Source: Actinomycetes bacterium (GTDB taxonomy: Bacteria; Actinomycetota; Acidimicrobiia; Acidimicrobiales; RAAP-2). From it: 7,312 nucleotides of DNA. The notes beneath the pieces are model-generated. The model worked only from the letters and a program-made list of their open reading frames with translations. It ran no database searches and was not told the DNA's origin. Made by a program: the position numbers and the translations under genes. Below are positions 1 through 5,962 of the stretch, piece by piece (position 1 is the first letter of the stretch; every line of letters starts with the position of its first letter). The stretch lies in contig JAJYYT010000100.1 in assembly GCA_021800645.1 (NCBI GenBank), positions 1 to 7,312 of the forward strand, in the 5' to 3' direction.

Positions 1-2
1 TG

Positions 3-329
3 CTCGACGCGTACGGCGTCACGAGGATCGTCGCGGTCAAGCACAACGGACGGAAGGACGTCCTGCGGATCCGCACCAAGGACGGCTACCAGCTCGACGT
101 GACGCCGGACCATGCCGTGTGGCGCGCGACAGGGGAGCACGGGGACCTCGGGGAAGGCGGGTTCGTGCAGGCCGGCGAGCTTCGGTTGGGCGACCTCCTC
201 TTGGCCTGCGCCGACGGTCGGCCGCAGGCGGCAGCGATCGCCGCGATCGACGCGCTCGGCACGACGGACGTCTACGACATCCAGACCGAGAGCGGCGAGT
301 ACCTGAGCGCGGGGCTTCGCGTCCACAAC
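3..329 (+). other. Mini-intein (C-terminal 109 residues visible) inside nrdJ
   Basis: A self-splicing protein element in frame with the reductase. Block B is GYQLDVTPDHAVW (84-122), with the catalytic T-x-x-H. It is followed by AGELRLGDLLL (about 171-203), typical of the Hint fold. Block F is VYDIQTESGEYLSAG (270-314). Block G is RVHN then C (318-332), with the penultimate His and terminal Asn that cyclises. Cys 330-332 is the +1 extein nucleophile. Only about 49 residues separate blocks B and F, and no LAGLIDADG or HNH endonuclease is present, so this is a mini-intein. Block A and Cys1 should lie some 30 residues upstream of the window. All visible catalytic residues are intact, so splicing is expected. 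The GTG at base 99 is inside block B and is not a start. Confidence 0.93.
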
Positions 330-2792
330 TGCTTCATCCTCTCCGTGGACGACTCCATGAGCTCGATCCTGAACTGGTACGTCGAAGAAGGCATGATCTT
401 CAAAGGCGGCTCCGGTGCCGGTGTCAACCTGTCGAGGATCCGTTCGTCCCGGGAGCTTCTGAAGGGTGGCGGAACGGCCTCGGGCCCGGTGAGCTTCATG
501 CGCGGTGCGGACGCATCGGCCGGGACCATCAAGTCGGGCGGCAAGACCAGGCGAGCGGCGAAGATGCTGATCCTCGACGTCGATCACCCCGACATCGAGG
601 ACTTCATCTGGTGCAAGGCGCTCGAGGAGCGCAAGGCGCGCGCGCTTCGGGACGCGGGCTTCGACATGGACCTCGACGGCGCGGACAGCCACTCGATCCA
701 GTACCAGAACGGGAACAATTCCGTGCGCGTCACCGACGAATTCATGCAGGCGGTGCTCGCGGACGCTGACTGGGAGCTGACCGCCCGGACCGACGGCTCC
801 GTCGTGCGGCGGGTGAAGGCACGCGATCTCTTCCGGCAGATCGCGCACGCCGCCTGGGAGTGCGCGGACCCCGGCATCCAGTTCGACACCACGATCAACA
901 GGTGGCACACCGCGCCGAACTCCGGTCGCATCAACGCGAGCAACCCTTGCAGCGAGTACATGCACCTGGACAACTCGGCTTGCAATCTCGCAAGCCTGAA
1001 CCTTCTCAGGTTCCTCGACGACGACGGCTCCTTCGACGTGGAAGGTTTCAAGGCGGCTGTCGAGGTCGTCTTCACCGGCCAGGAGATCATCGTCGGGAAC
1101 GCGGACTACCCGACGGAGAAGATCGCCGAGAACTCGAGGAGGTTCCGCGAGCTGGGCATCGGCTACGCGAACCTCGGCGCCCTGCTGATGGCGAACGGGC
1201 TGCCGTACGACTCGGACGCGGGGCGCGCGTGGGCGGGAGCGATCACCGCCCTCATGACGGGCCACGCGTACGCGACCTCGGCCAGGACCGCGAGTCGCAT
1301 GGGGCCGTTCGCTGGCTTCCACGAGAACGCCGAGGCGATGGTGAACGTCCTGCGGATGCACCAGAGCGAGGCATCGAGGATCGACGAAGAGCTGGTGCCC
1401 CCCGAGCTGCTGTCCGCCGCGCAAGAGGCGTGGGACGAGGCCGTCGAGCTCGCCGAGCGGTACGGCGTGCGCAACTCGCAGGCCAGCGTGCTCGCGCCGA
1501 CCGGCACCATCGGCCTGCTCATGGATTGCGACACGACGGGGGTGGAGCCGGATCTCGCACTTGCGAAGACGAAGAAGCTCGTCGGAGGCGGGACGATGTC
1601 GATCGTCAACCAGACGGTGCCGCGGGCGCTGCGCGCGCTCGGCTACGCACAGGACCAGATCGACCAGATCGTCGCCTACGTCGACGAGCACAAGACGATC
1701 GTGGGCGCACCGTTCCTGTCGCCCGAGCACCTCCCGGTCTTCGCGTGCTCCATGGGAGACAACGCGATCCACTACTCGGGGCATGTGCGCATGCTCGGTG
1801 CCGTCCAGCCGTTCATCAGCGGGTCCGTGAGCAAGACGGTCAACATGCCCGAGGACGTGACCGTCGAGGACGTCGAGCAGCTGCACGTCGACGCCTGGCG
1901 CCTGGGCATCAAGGCCATCGCCATCTACCGCGACAACTGCAAGGTCGGCCAGCCGCTCTCCACGACCAAGAGGGAAGCAAAGCGAGCGAGCATCGCCGAG
2001 GGCGGCGACGCCGCCCCTCCAGGCTCGGACGCGGAGGCCAAGGACCGCAGGGCCATGGAGCGGATCGCCGAGCTGGAAAAGGCGCTCGAGCACGAGCGGG
2101 CCCGGAAGAGCGAGCCCGTGGTCGTCGGCGCCGTCCGCGAGCGCTTGCCGAGGCGGCGGCGGTCGAACACCTTCGCCTTCCGCGTCGCCGACTGCGAGGG
2201 CTACGTCACGGTCGGCGAGTACGAGGACGGACGCCCGGGCGAAGTCTTCATCAAGGTGTCGAAGCAGGGATCGACCCTGGCCGGGATCATGGACGCGTTC
2301 TCGATCTCCATCAGCCTCGGGCTCCAGCACGGTGTGCCGCTCGCGACCTACGTGCGCAAGTACTCGAACATGAAGTTCGAGCCGGCAGGGATCACCGACG
2401 ACCCCGAGCTGCGCATCGCCACGAGCCTCGTGGATTACATCTTCCGGCGCCTCGCGCTCGACTATCTGACCTACGAGGAGCGCCTCGACCTCGGCGTGCT
2501 CTCGACCTCCGAGCGGATCCAGCCGACGCTGCCGGGCGTGGAGGAGAGCGCGACCCCGTCGCTGGGTCTCGTCGACGAGGGGCCGAGCTCGGAGACGGTG
2601 CTCGGGGCGGCGCCCGCAACGCTGCGGGCATCCCCCAGCGCGCCACAAGCGTGGACGGCGGACAGGGCCGCGTCCGACGCACGGGCGCAGCAGCGTGACG
2701 CGCCCTTCTGCTACACCTGCGGGAACGTGATGCAGCGCTCGGGCTCCTGCTACGTCTGCCCCAGCTGCGGCTCGACCAGCGGCTGCTCGTGA
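3..2792 (+). CDS. nrdJ: Adenosylcobalamin-dependent (class II) ribonucleotide reductase, 3' part, interrupted by an intein
   Basis: Reduces ribonucleotides to deoxyribonucleotides in the cytoplasm, using a cobalamin-generated thiyl radical. The frame is open from base 3, so the start lies upstream. The first 109 residues are intein; the mature C-terminal part is 820 residues (330-2789). Seen in order: the N-terminal redox Cys (330-332) in CFILSVDDSMSSIL; NPCSEY with the expected radical Cys (948-950) and catalytic Glu (954-956); the partner redox Cys (981-983) in SACNLASLNL, exactly 11 residues after the radical Cys, as in Thermotoga NrdJ; the phosphate-binding PTGTIG (1497-1514); and HYSGHVRMLGAVQPFISG (about 1771-1824). 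A charged, helix-prone linker (about 1965-2135) leads to the TSCPD-type C-terminal domain (about 2160-2480). The end carries six Cys (CYTCG, CYVCPSCG, GCS), the usual re-reducing or zinc-binding tail. The stop is TGA. Identity is secure; only the N-terminus is missing. Confidence 0.96.
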   Translation, partial: LDAYGVTRIVAVKHNGRKDVLRIRTKDGYQLDVTPDHAVWRATGEHGDLGEGGFVQAGELRLGDLLLACADGRPQAAAIAAIDALGTTDVYDIQTESGEYLSAGLRVHNCFILSVDDSMSSILNWYVEEGMIFKGGSGAGVNLSRIRSSRELLKGGGTASGPVSFMRGADASAGTIKSGGKTRRAAKMLILDVDHPDIEDFIWCKALEERKARALRDAGFDMDLDGADSHSIQYQNGNNSVRVTDEFMQAVLADADWELTARTDGSVVRRVKARDLFRQIAHAAWECADPGIQFDTTINRWHTAPNSGRINASNPCSEYMHLDNSACNLASLNLLRFLDDDGSFDVEGFKAAVEVVFTGQEIIVGNADYPTEKIAENSRRFRELGIGYANLGALLMANGLPYDSDAGRAWAGAITALMTGHAYATSARTASRMGPFAGFHENAEAMVNVLRMHQSEASRIDEELVPPELLSAAQEAWDEAVELAERYGVRNSQASVLAPTGTIGLLMDCDTTGVEPDLALAKTKKLVGGGTMSIVNQTVPRALRALGYAQDQIDQIVAYVDEHKTIVGAPFLSPEHLPVFACSMGDNAIHYSGHVRMLGAVQPFISGSVSKTVNMPEDVTVEDVEQLHVDAWRLGIKAIAIYRDNCKVGQPLSTTKREAKRASIAEGGDAAPPGSDAEAKDRRAMERIAELEKALEHERARKSEPVVVGAVRERLPRRRRSNTFAFRVADCEGYVTVGEYEDGRPGEVFIKVSKQGSTLAGIMDAFSISISLGLQHGVPLATYVRKYSNMKFEPAGITDDPELRIATSLVDYIFRRLALDYLTYEERLDLGVLSTSERIQPTLPGVEESATPSLGLVDEGPSSETVLGAAPATLRASPSAPQAWTADRAASDARAQQRDAPFCYTCGNVMQRSGSCYVCPSCGSTSGCS

Positions 2793-2847
2793 GATGAGCC
2801 TCGTGCAGGTCCTCTCGCGTTGCAGCGGGCGAGATTCGCGGCCGACC

Positions 2848-2877
2848 CGGTGGCGAGGACGTGGCCGTCGCCGACCG
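2848..2877 (+). terminator. Hairpin downstream of nrdJ, probable terminator
   Basis: Arm 2848-2856 (CGGTGGCGA) pairs with 2868-2877 (TCGCCGACCG): nine base pairs with one bulged G at 2873 and an 11-base loop. It starts 56 bases after the nrdJ stop. No U-run follows, which is common for high-GC actinobacterial terminators. A weaker hairpin lies just upstream (TCTCGC 2813-2818 with GCGAGA 2829-2834, 10-base loop). The same RNA could instead serve as a leader structure for the downstream gene. Confidence 0.4.
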
Positions 2878-2958
2878 CTTGCCGGCGGCCGGCGAGAATG
2901 GAGGTGGTGGCAGGGGGAGAGGTGAGCTGATGCGAGCCGGTCCGAGGTCGTCGGGGAG

Positions 2959-5514
2959 GTGACGTCGAGCTCCGCCACCCCGGCGAAGACGAGGTCGGCG
3001 CGGGGCGCGCAGCTCCTTCCGGGCCCCCTGGGCCGCGTCGGCGTCGCGGCCGAGCAATTCCGCCAGGCGGTGGTCGGGGACGTCGGGCGTGGTCTCCGGC
3101 GCATCGGCTCAGGGGTGGGTACGGAGCTCGTCTCGCGCCTCGGTCCCTACGCGCTGGTCGCGATGGTGGTGGTCGCCGCGAGCTCGCTGTACGCCTTCGG
3201 CGCCTTCGACCCGAACCCGCTCATCTCGATGAGCGGCCTCGCGGTCGTCGTCAAGGGAGGCGTCCTGGCAGGCCGCTTCACGATCGACCCGAACGCCGGC
3301 ACGACCGCTCAGTCCTTGGGGCACCTGGCGGCGCTGGACCTGCTCCACGGCAAGATCCCCTGGTGGAACCCGTACGAGGGCGTCGGCGCGCCGCTCGCGG
3401 GAGAGATGCAGTCGGCGGCGCTCTTCCCACCGACCCTCCTGCTCGCGCTGCCCAGCGGGCAGCTCCTGTTCCACATGCTCCTCGAAGCCGTCACCGGGAT
3501 GGCGACCTACCGGCTCCTCGCCCGCGTCGGCGTCTCGAGGTGGATCGCGGCAGGCGGCGGCTCCGCCTTCGCGCTGAACGGCACGTACGCGTGGTTCATG
3601 CACGCGCCGGTGAACCCGATCGCGTTCCTCCCGCTTCTGCTTCTCGGCGCCGAACGGGCTCGGGTCGCGGCCGAAGAGGGACGCGCGGGCTCCTTCGGGC
3701 TCGTCGCAGTGGCGCTCGCGCTCTCCGTCTACGCGGGGTTTCCCGAGGTCGCCTACCTCGACGGCATCTTCGCCGTCGTGTGGAGCGCGCTCAGAGCACG
3801 CGGTCTCGGACGCCGCGCGCTCCTCGGGTACGCGCGCAAGCTCGTCGCAGGTGTCGTCGTGGGTGCCCTCCTCGCGGCACCGCTCCTCGTCGCCTTCGGC
3901 GACTACCTGCCCGCTGCCTACCTCGGACCCCACGCCGGAGGCTACGACGCGCTCTCGGTGCCCGGCTCCGGGGTCGGTGCCCTTTTCTTCCCCTACGTCG
4001 CCGGGCCGATCTTCGGCTTCACCCCGGCCGAGGCATCCGGGGTCCTCGGCAGCTTCTGGATCGACGTCGGGGGCTACCTCACCACGACCCTCCTCGTCCT
4101 CGGGGTGGTCGCGTTGTGGGGCCGGCGGCTCCGGGTGCTGCGCCTCGGGCTTGCCGCCTGGGTCGTGGTCGCGCTCGGGCGCACCTACGGCATCGGCCCG
4201 TTCGAGCGCCTCTTCGACGTCCTCCCGCTCATGAACCACGTGGAGGTCTACCGGTACCTGACGCCGTCGATCGAGCTCGCCTGCGTGGTGCTCGCCTGCT
4301 TGGCCGTCGACGACCTGCGCCGCGCAGACGTGCCCTCGTGGTGCCTCGGCGCCGCGGTCGTGGTCGCGGCGGGCTGTGCGCTCTGGACGCTCGAGGCCGG
4401 ACGCAGGCTCCTCGGAGCCGTCGGGTCCGTGTCCGAGTCGCACGCCTGGATCCTCGGGTCGCTCGCGTGGGGGTTCGGGATCGCAGCCGTCGTCGGCGCT
4501 GCGGGGCTCCTCCTGCGCGGGCGGCTCCGTGGCCTGGTGCTCACCGGCCTGGTGGTCCTGGACGCGTGCGCGATGTTCGTCGTGCCCGAGCTCTCGGCGC
4601 CCCGGGGCGGCAAGATCGACACTGCGCTCGTCCGCTGGGCCGAGACGCATGGCCGCACTGGGCGCCTCTTCACCCTCGGTGGCGTGCTGAACCCGAACTT
4701 CGGGAGCTACCTCCAGGTGGAGGAGGCCGACGTGAACGACCTCCCGATGCCCAAGAGCTACGCGCGCTTCATCGTGCGCCGACTGGATCCGAGCACCATC
4801 CCGAACCATTTCGACGGCACGACGATCGTGGTCCCCGCCGGAGGCGCTCGTGACGAGACCGAGACCCCGGTCCGCGCGCTGGCCGGCTCCTTGGGGTGGT
4901 ACGAGGCCATCGGGGTGCGCGACGTCGTCGTCTACACGGGGTCCCAGGACGCCGCGAGCCTCTCGGCCCTGGGGCTCAGGCGCGTCTTTGCCGACCGTCA
5001 TGCCGAGGTGTACCGGCTGCCTCGTGCCGCACCGATGTACTCTGCGCAGGCCGCGGGCAGCGAGGCGTCGCCTCGGCCTCCGGCGTCACCCGCCTCGGGC
5101 TCGAGCGCGGCGTCGGGGTCGGGCCGGACGCGCCGAGCGGTCTGCGTGCTGTCCGACCAGCAGGTCGACTCGGTGAACGTGGACTGCCGGCGCGCTGCGG
5201 TCCTCGTCCGGCGAGAGCTCTGGATGGCGGGGTGGTCGGCCACCGGCGACGGGCACGCGCTCGAGGTCCGTCGTGACGGCGTCCTCTTCCAGTCGGTCCT
5301 GCTCGGGCGGGGACGAACCGTCGTGCGCTTCTCGTTCGTCCCGCCCCACGAAGGAGTGGCGCTCTGGGCCCTGGCCGCCGGACTGGTGGCGCTGGCTGCC
5401 GGCTGGGGGCTCGGGAGCCGGCTCGGGAGCCGGGCGTCGAGCCGGCGTCCTTGGCATCAGCGCCGTGAGCGCCGCTGGCATCAGCGCCCTTCGGCTTCGA
5501 GCTCGAGCAGGTAG
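2959..5514 (+). CDS. YfhO-like polytopic membrane protein (GT-C glycosyltransferase-like)
   Basis: An 851-residue integral membrane protein. The first membrane segment is at about residues 64-82. A large outer loop follows, with Asp110 and Gln118 in a D-x7-Q arrangement and the hallmark PWWNPYEGVGAPL (134-146), then QSAALFPP (151-158). Many further hydrophobic segments run to about 541. A mainly soluble C-terminal region (about 545-795) ends in AGWSATGDGHALEVRRDG and VRFSFVPP before a last membrane segment (about 800-817). This is the usual YfhO ending. YfhO proteins are GT-C-fold enzymes thought to move sugars from polyprenyl-phosphate donors onto cell-envelope polymers; the substrate here is unknown. 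An Ala/Pro/Ser linker (about 690-722) and an Arg/Ser tail (818-851) are lineage-specific. GTG 2959 is the first possible start after an in-frame stop at 2923, but its GGGGAG abuts the start, so a later GTG (3070 or 3115) is possible. Family is clear, substrate is not. Confidence 0.85.
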   Translation: MTSSSATPAKTRSARGAQLLPGPLGRVGVAAEQFRQAVVGDVGRGLRRIGSGVGTELVSRLGPYALVAMVVVAASSLYAFGAFDPNPLISMSGLAVVVKGGVLAGRFTIDPNAGTTAQSLGHLAALDLLHGKIPWWNPYEGVGAPLAGEMQSAALFPPTLLLALPSGQLLFHMLLEAVTGMATYRLLARVGVSRWIAAGGGSAFALNGTYAWFMHAPVNPIAFLPLLLLGAERARVAAEEGRAGSFGLVAVALALSVYAGFPEVAYLDGIFAVVWSALRARGLGRRALLGYARKLVAGVVVGALLAAPLLVAFGDYLPAAYLGPHAGGYDALSVPGSGVGALFFPYVAGPIFGFTPAEASGVLGSFWIDVGGYLTTTLLVLGVVALWGRRLRVLRLGLAAWVVVALGRTYGIGPFERLFDVLPLMNHVEVYRYLTPSIELACVVLACLAVDDLRRADVPSWCLGAAVVVAAGCALWTLEAGRRLLGAVGSVSESHAWILGSLAWGFGIAAVVGAAGLLLRGRLRGLVLTGLVVLDACAMFVVPELSAPRGGKIDTALVRWAETHGRTGRLFTLGGVLNPNFGSYLQVEEADVNDLPMPKSYARFIVRRLDPSTIPNHFDGTTIVVPAGGARDETETPVRALAGSLGWYEAIGVRDVVVYTGSQDAASLSALGLRRVFADRHAEVYRLPRAAPMYSAQAAGSEASPRPPASPASGSSAASGSGRTRRAVCVLSDQQVDSVNVDCRRAAVLVRRELWMAGWSATGDGHALEVRRDGVLFQSVLLGRGRTVVRFSFVPPHEGVALWALAAGLVALAAGWGLGSRLGSRASSRRPWHQRRERRWHQRPSASSSSR
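5409..5432 (+). repeat. Tandem 12-bp direct repeat in the YfhO-like 3' end
   Basis: GCTCGGGAGCCG occurs twice head to tail (5409-5420 and 5421-5432). It is in frame and gives LGSRLGSR just after the last membrane segment. It looks like a replication-slippage duplication that keeps the frame. Confidence 0.8.
5452..5488 (+). repeat. 13-bp direct repeat pair, 24-bp period
   Basis: TGGCATCAGCGCC occurs at 5452-5464 and 5476-5488. The 24-base period keeps both copies in frame, giving WHQR twice in the tail of the YfhO-like protein. On the minus strand each copy contains TGA in the frame of the small convergent gene, so that gene has a stop at 5481-5483 and a backup stop at 5457-5459. Confidence 0.8.
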
Positions 5515-5726
5515 CGCTGCTCCTCGCTGCCGTCGACGAAGAAGCGCGAGATCAGGTGGAACGCCGATCCGGTCCGCAAGATGCGCTCGGCGAGCTCGAG
5601 GCGCGCGACGAGGCCGGCGACGCCCAGCTCGGCCAACGCCGCTCGCGCAGCGGCCACGTCCGCAGCCCGAGGATCGCCGCCTGCCATCCTTCGAGCCAGC
5701 GACGTCGCCATCTCCTCTACGTCCAC
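5481..5726 (-). CDS. Small hypothetical protein, 81 residues, convergent with the YfhO-like gene
   Basis: I do not recognise the family. The protein starts VDVEEMATSLARRMAGGD and ends RYLLELEAEGR. It looks cytoplasmic and mostly alpha-helical, acidic at the C-terminus, with an amphipathic Ala/Leu-rich middle (AALAELGVAGLVARLELAER) and no membrane segment or metal-binding motif. The start is chosen as GTG 5726-5724 because AGAGGAG sits 5 bases before it. The frame continues upstream to an ATG at 5939, but that extension is Pro/Arg-rich and unlike a protein. A start at the internal Met (residue 6) is less well supported. The last 34 bases overlap the end of the YfhO-like gene on the other strand, so the two transcripts are antisense there. 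Confidence 0.6.
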   Translation of the reverse strand: MDVEEMATSLARRMAGGDPRAADVAAARAALAELGVAGLVARLELAERILRTGSAFHLISRFFVDGSEEQRYLLELEAEGR

Positions 5727-5731
5727 TCGCG

Positions 5732-5738
5732 CTCCTCT
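5732..5738 (-). promoter_or_regulatory. Ribosome binding site of the small minus-strand gene
   Basis: AGAGGAG on the minus strand lies 5 bases before the GTG at 5726. It decides the short start over the longer open frame reaching 5939. Confidence 0.6.
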
Positions 5739-5756
5739 CTGCAGCGGGGTCGTTCT

Positions 5757-5792
5757 GCGCGCGCTGGGCCGAGGCCGTGGCGAAGCGCGCGC
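5757..5792. repeat. Perfect 9-bp inverted repeat between divergent genes
   Basis: GCGCGCGCT (5757-5765) and AGCGCGCGC (5784-5792) are exact reverse complements with an 18-base spacer. The inner end is about 30 bases upstream of the minus-strand GTG, so it could be an operator or a leader hairpin of that gene. Alternating GC makes chance matches more likely here. Confidence 0.4.
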
Positions 5793-5849
5793 CGGCCGTC
5801 CGTCGTGGCGGCAACGAGGCGACGCAACGCGGCCAGGTGGACCGGGAGC

Positions 5850-5865
5850 GCAGATCTTCATCTGC
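5850..5865. repeat. Perfect hairpin GCAGAT-CTTC-ATCTGC
   Basis: A six-base perfect stem with a four-base loop, less GC-rich than its surroundings. It lies in the divergent spacer, about 98 bases before the DedA start. It may be a regulator site or an RNA hairpin in the minus-strand leader; nothing in the sequence decides between them. Confidence 0.35.
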
Positions 5866-5921
5866 ACGTCAGCATCGATCGCGCAGCCTGGGAGTGACGG
5901 CTGGGGCTGTCCGCGGCTCCA

Positions 5922-5927
5922 TACTAT
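5922..5927 (+). promoter_or_regulatory. Possible -10 box (TACTAT) for the DedA gene
   Basis: TACTAT fits the TAnnnT -10 pattern and is one of the few AT-rich hexamers in the spacer. It would place transcription start about 30 bases before GTG 5963. No good -35 is seen: GTGACG at 5894-5899 is 22 bases away, which is too far. The minus strand reads TAGTAT at the same place, so it could serve either direction. Confidence 0.3.
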
Positions 5928-5945
5928 GGGCGTCCCCACCGGCTC

Positions 5946-5952
5946 GGAGGAG
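5946..5952 (+). promoter_or_regulatory. Ribosome binding site of the DedA gene
   Basis: GGAGGAG ends 10 bases before GTG 5963. This supports that start over the upstream in-frame GTG at 5894, which has no such site. Confidence 0.6.
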
Positions 5953-5962
5953 CTCTTCGCGC

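Noticed and set aside
122..269. Homing endonuclease in the intein
   Set aside because: Only about 49 residues lie between blocks B and F, with no LAGLIDADG, HNH or GIY-YIG motif.
860..2698. Plus-strand open frame overlapping nrdJ (612 codons)
   Set aside because: Arg-rich, motif-free peptide in another frame of a secure gene.
99..2792. GTG at 99 as the start of the reductase
   Set aside because: It falls inside intein block B, and the frame is open back to base 3 with clear intein sequence, so the gene starts outside the window.
3109..5001. Long minus-strand open frame (630 codons)
   Set aside because: It is opposite the YfhO-like gene. Its peptide is rich in Glu, Arg, Asp and Pro with no motif, a typical shadow of a high-GC gene.
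5727..5939. Upstream extension of the small minus-strand gene to ATG 5939
   Set aside because: The added 71 residues are Pro/Arg-rich and cover the hairpins. GTG 5726 has a good ribosome site.
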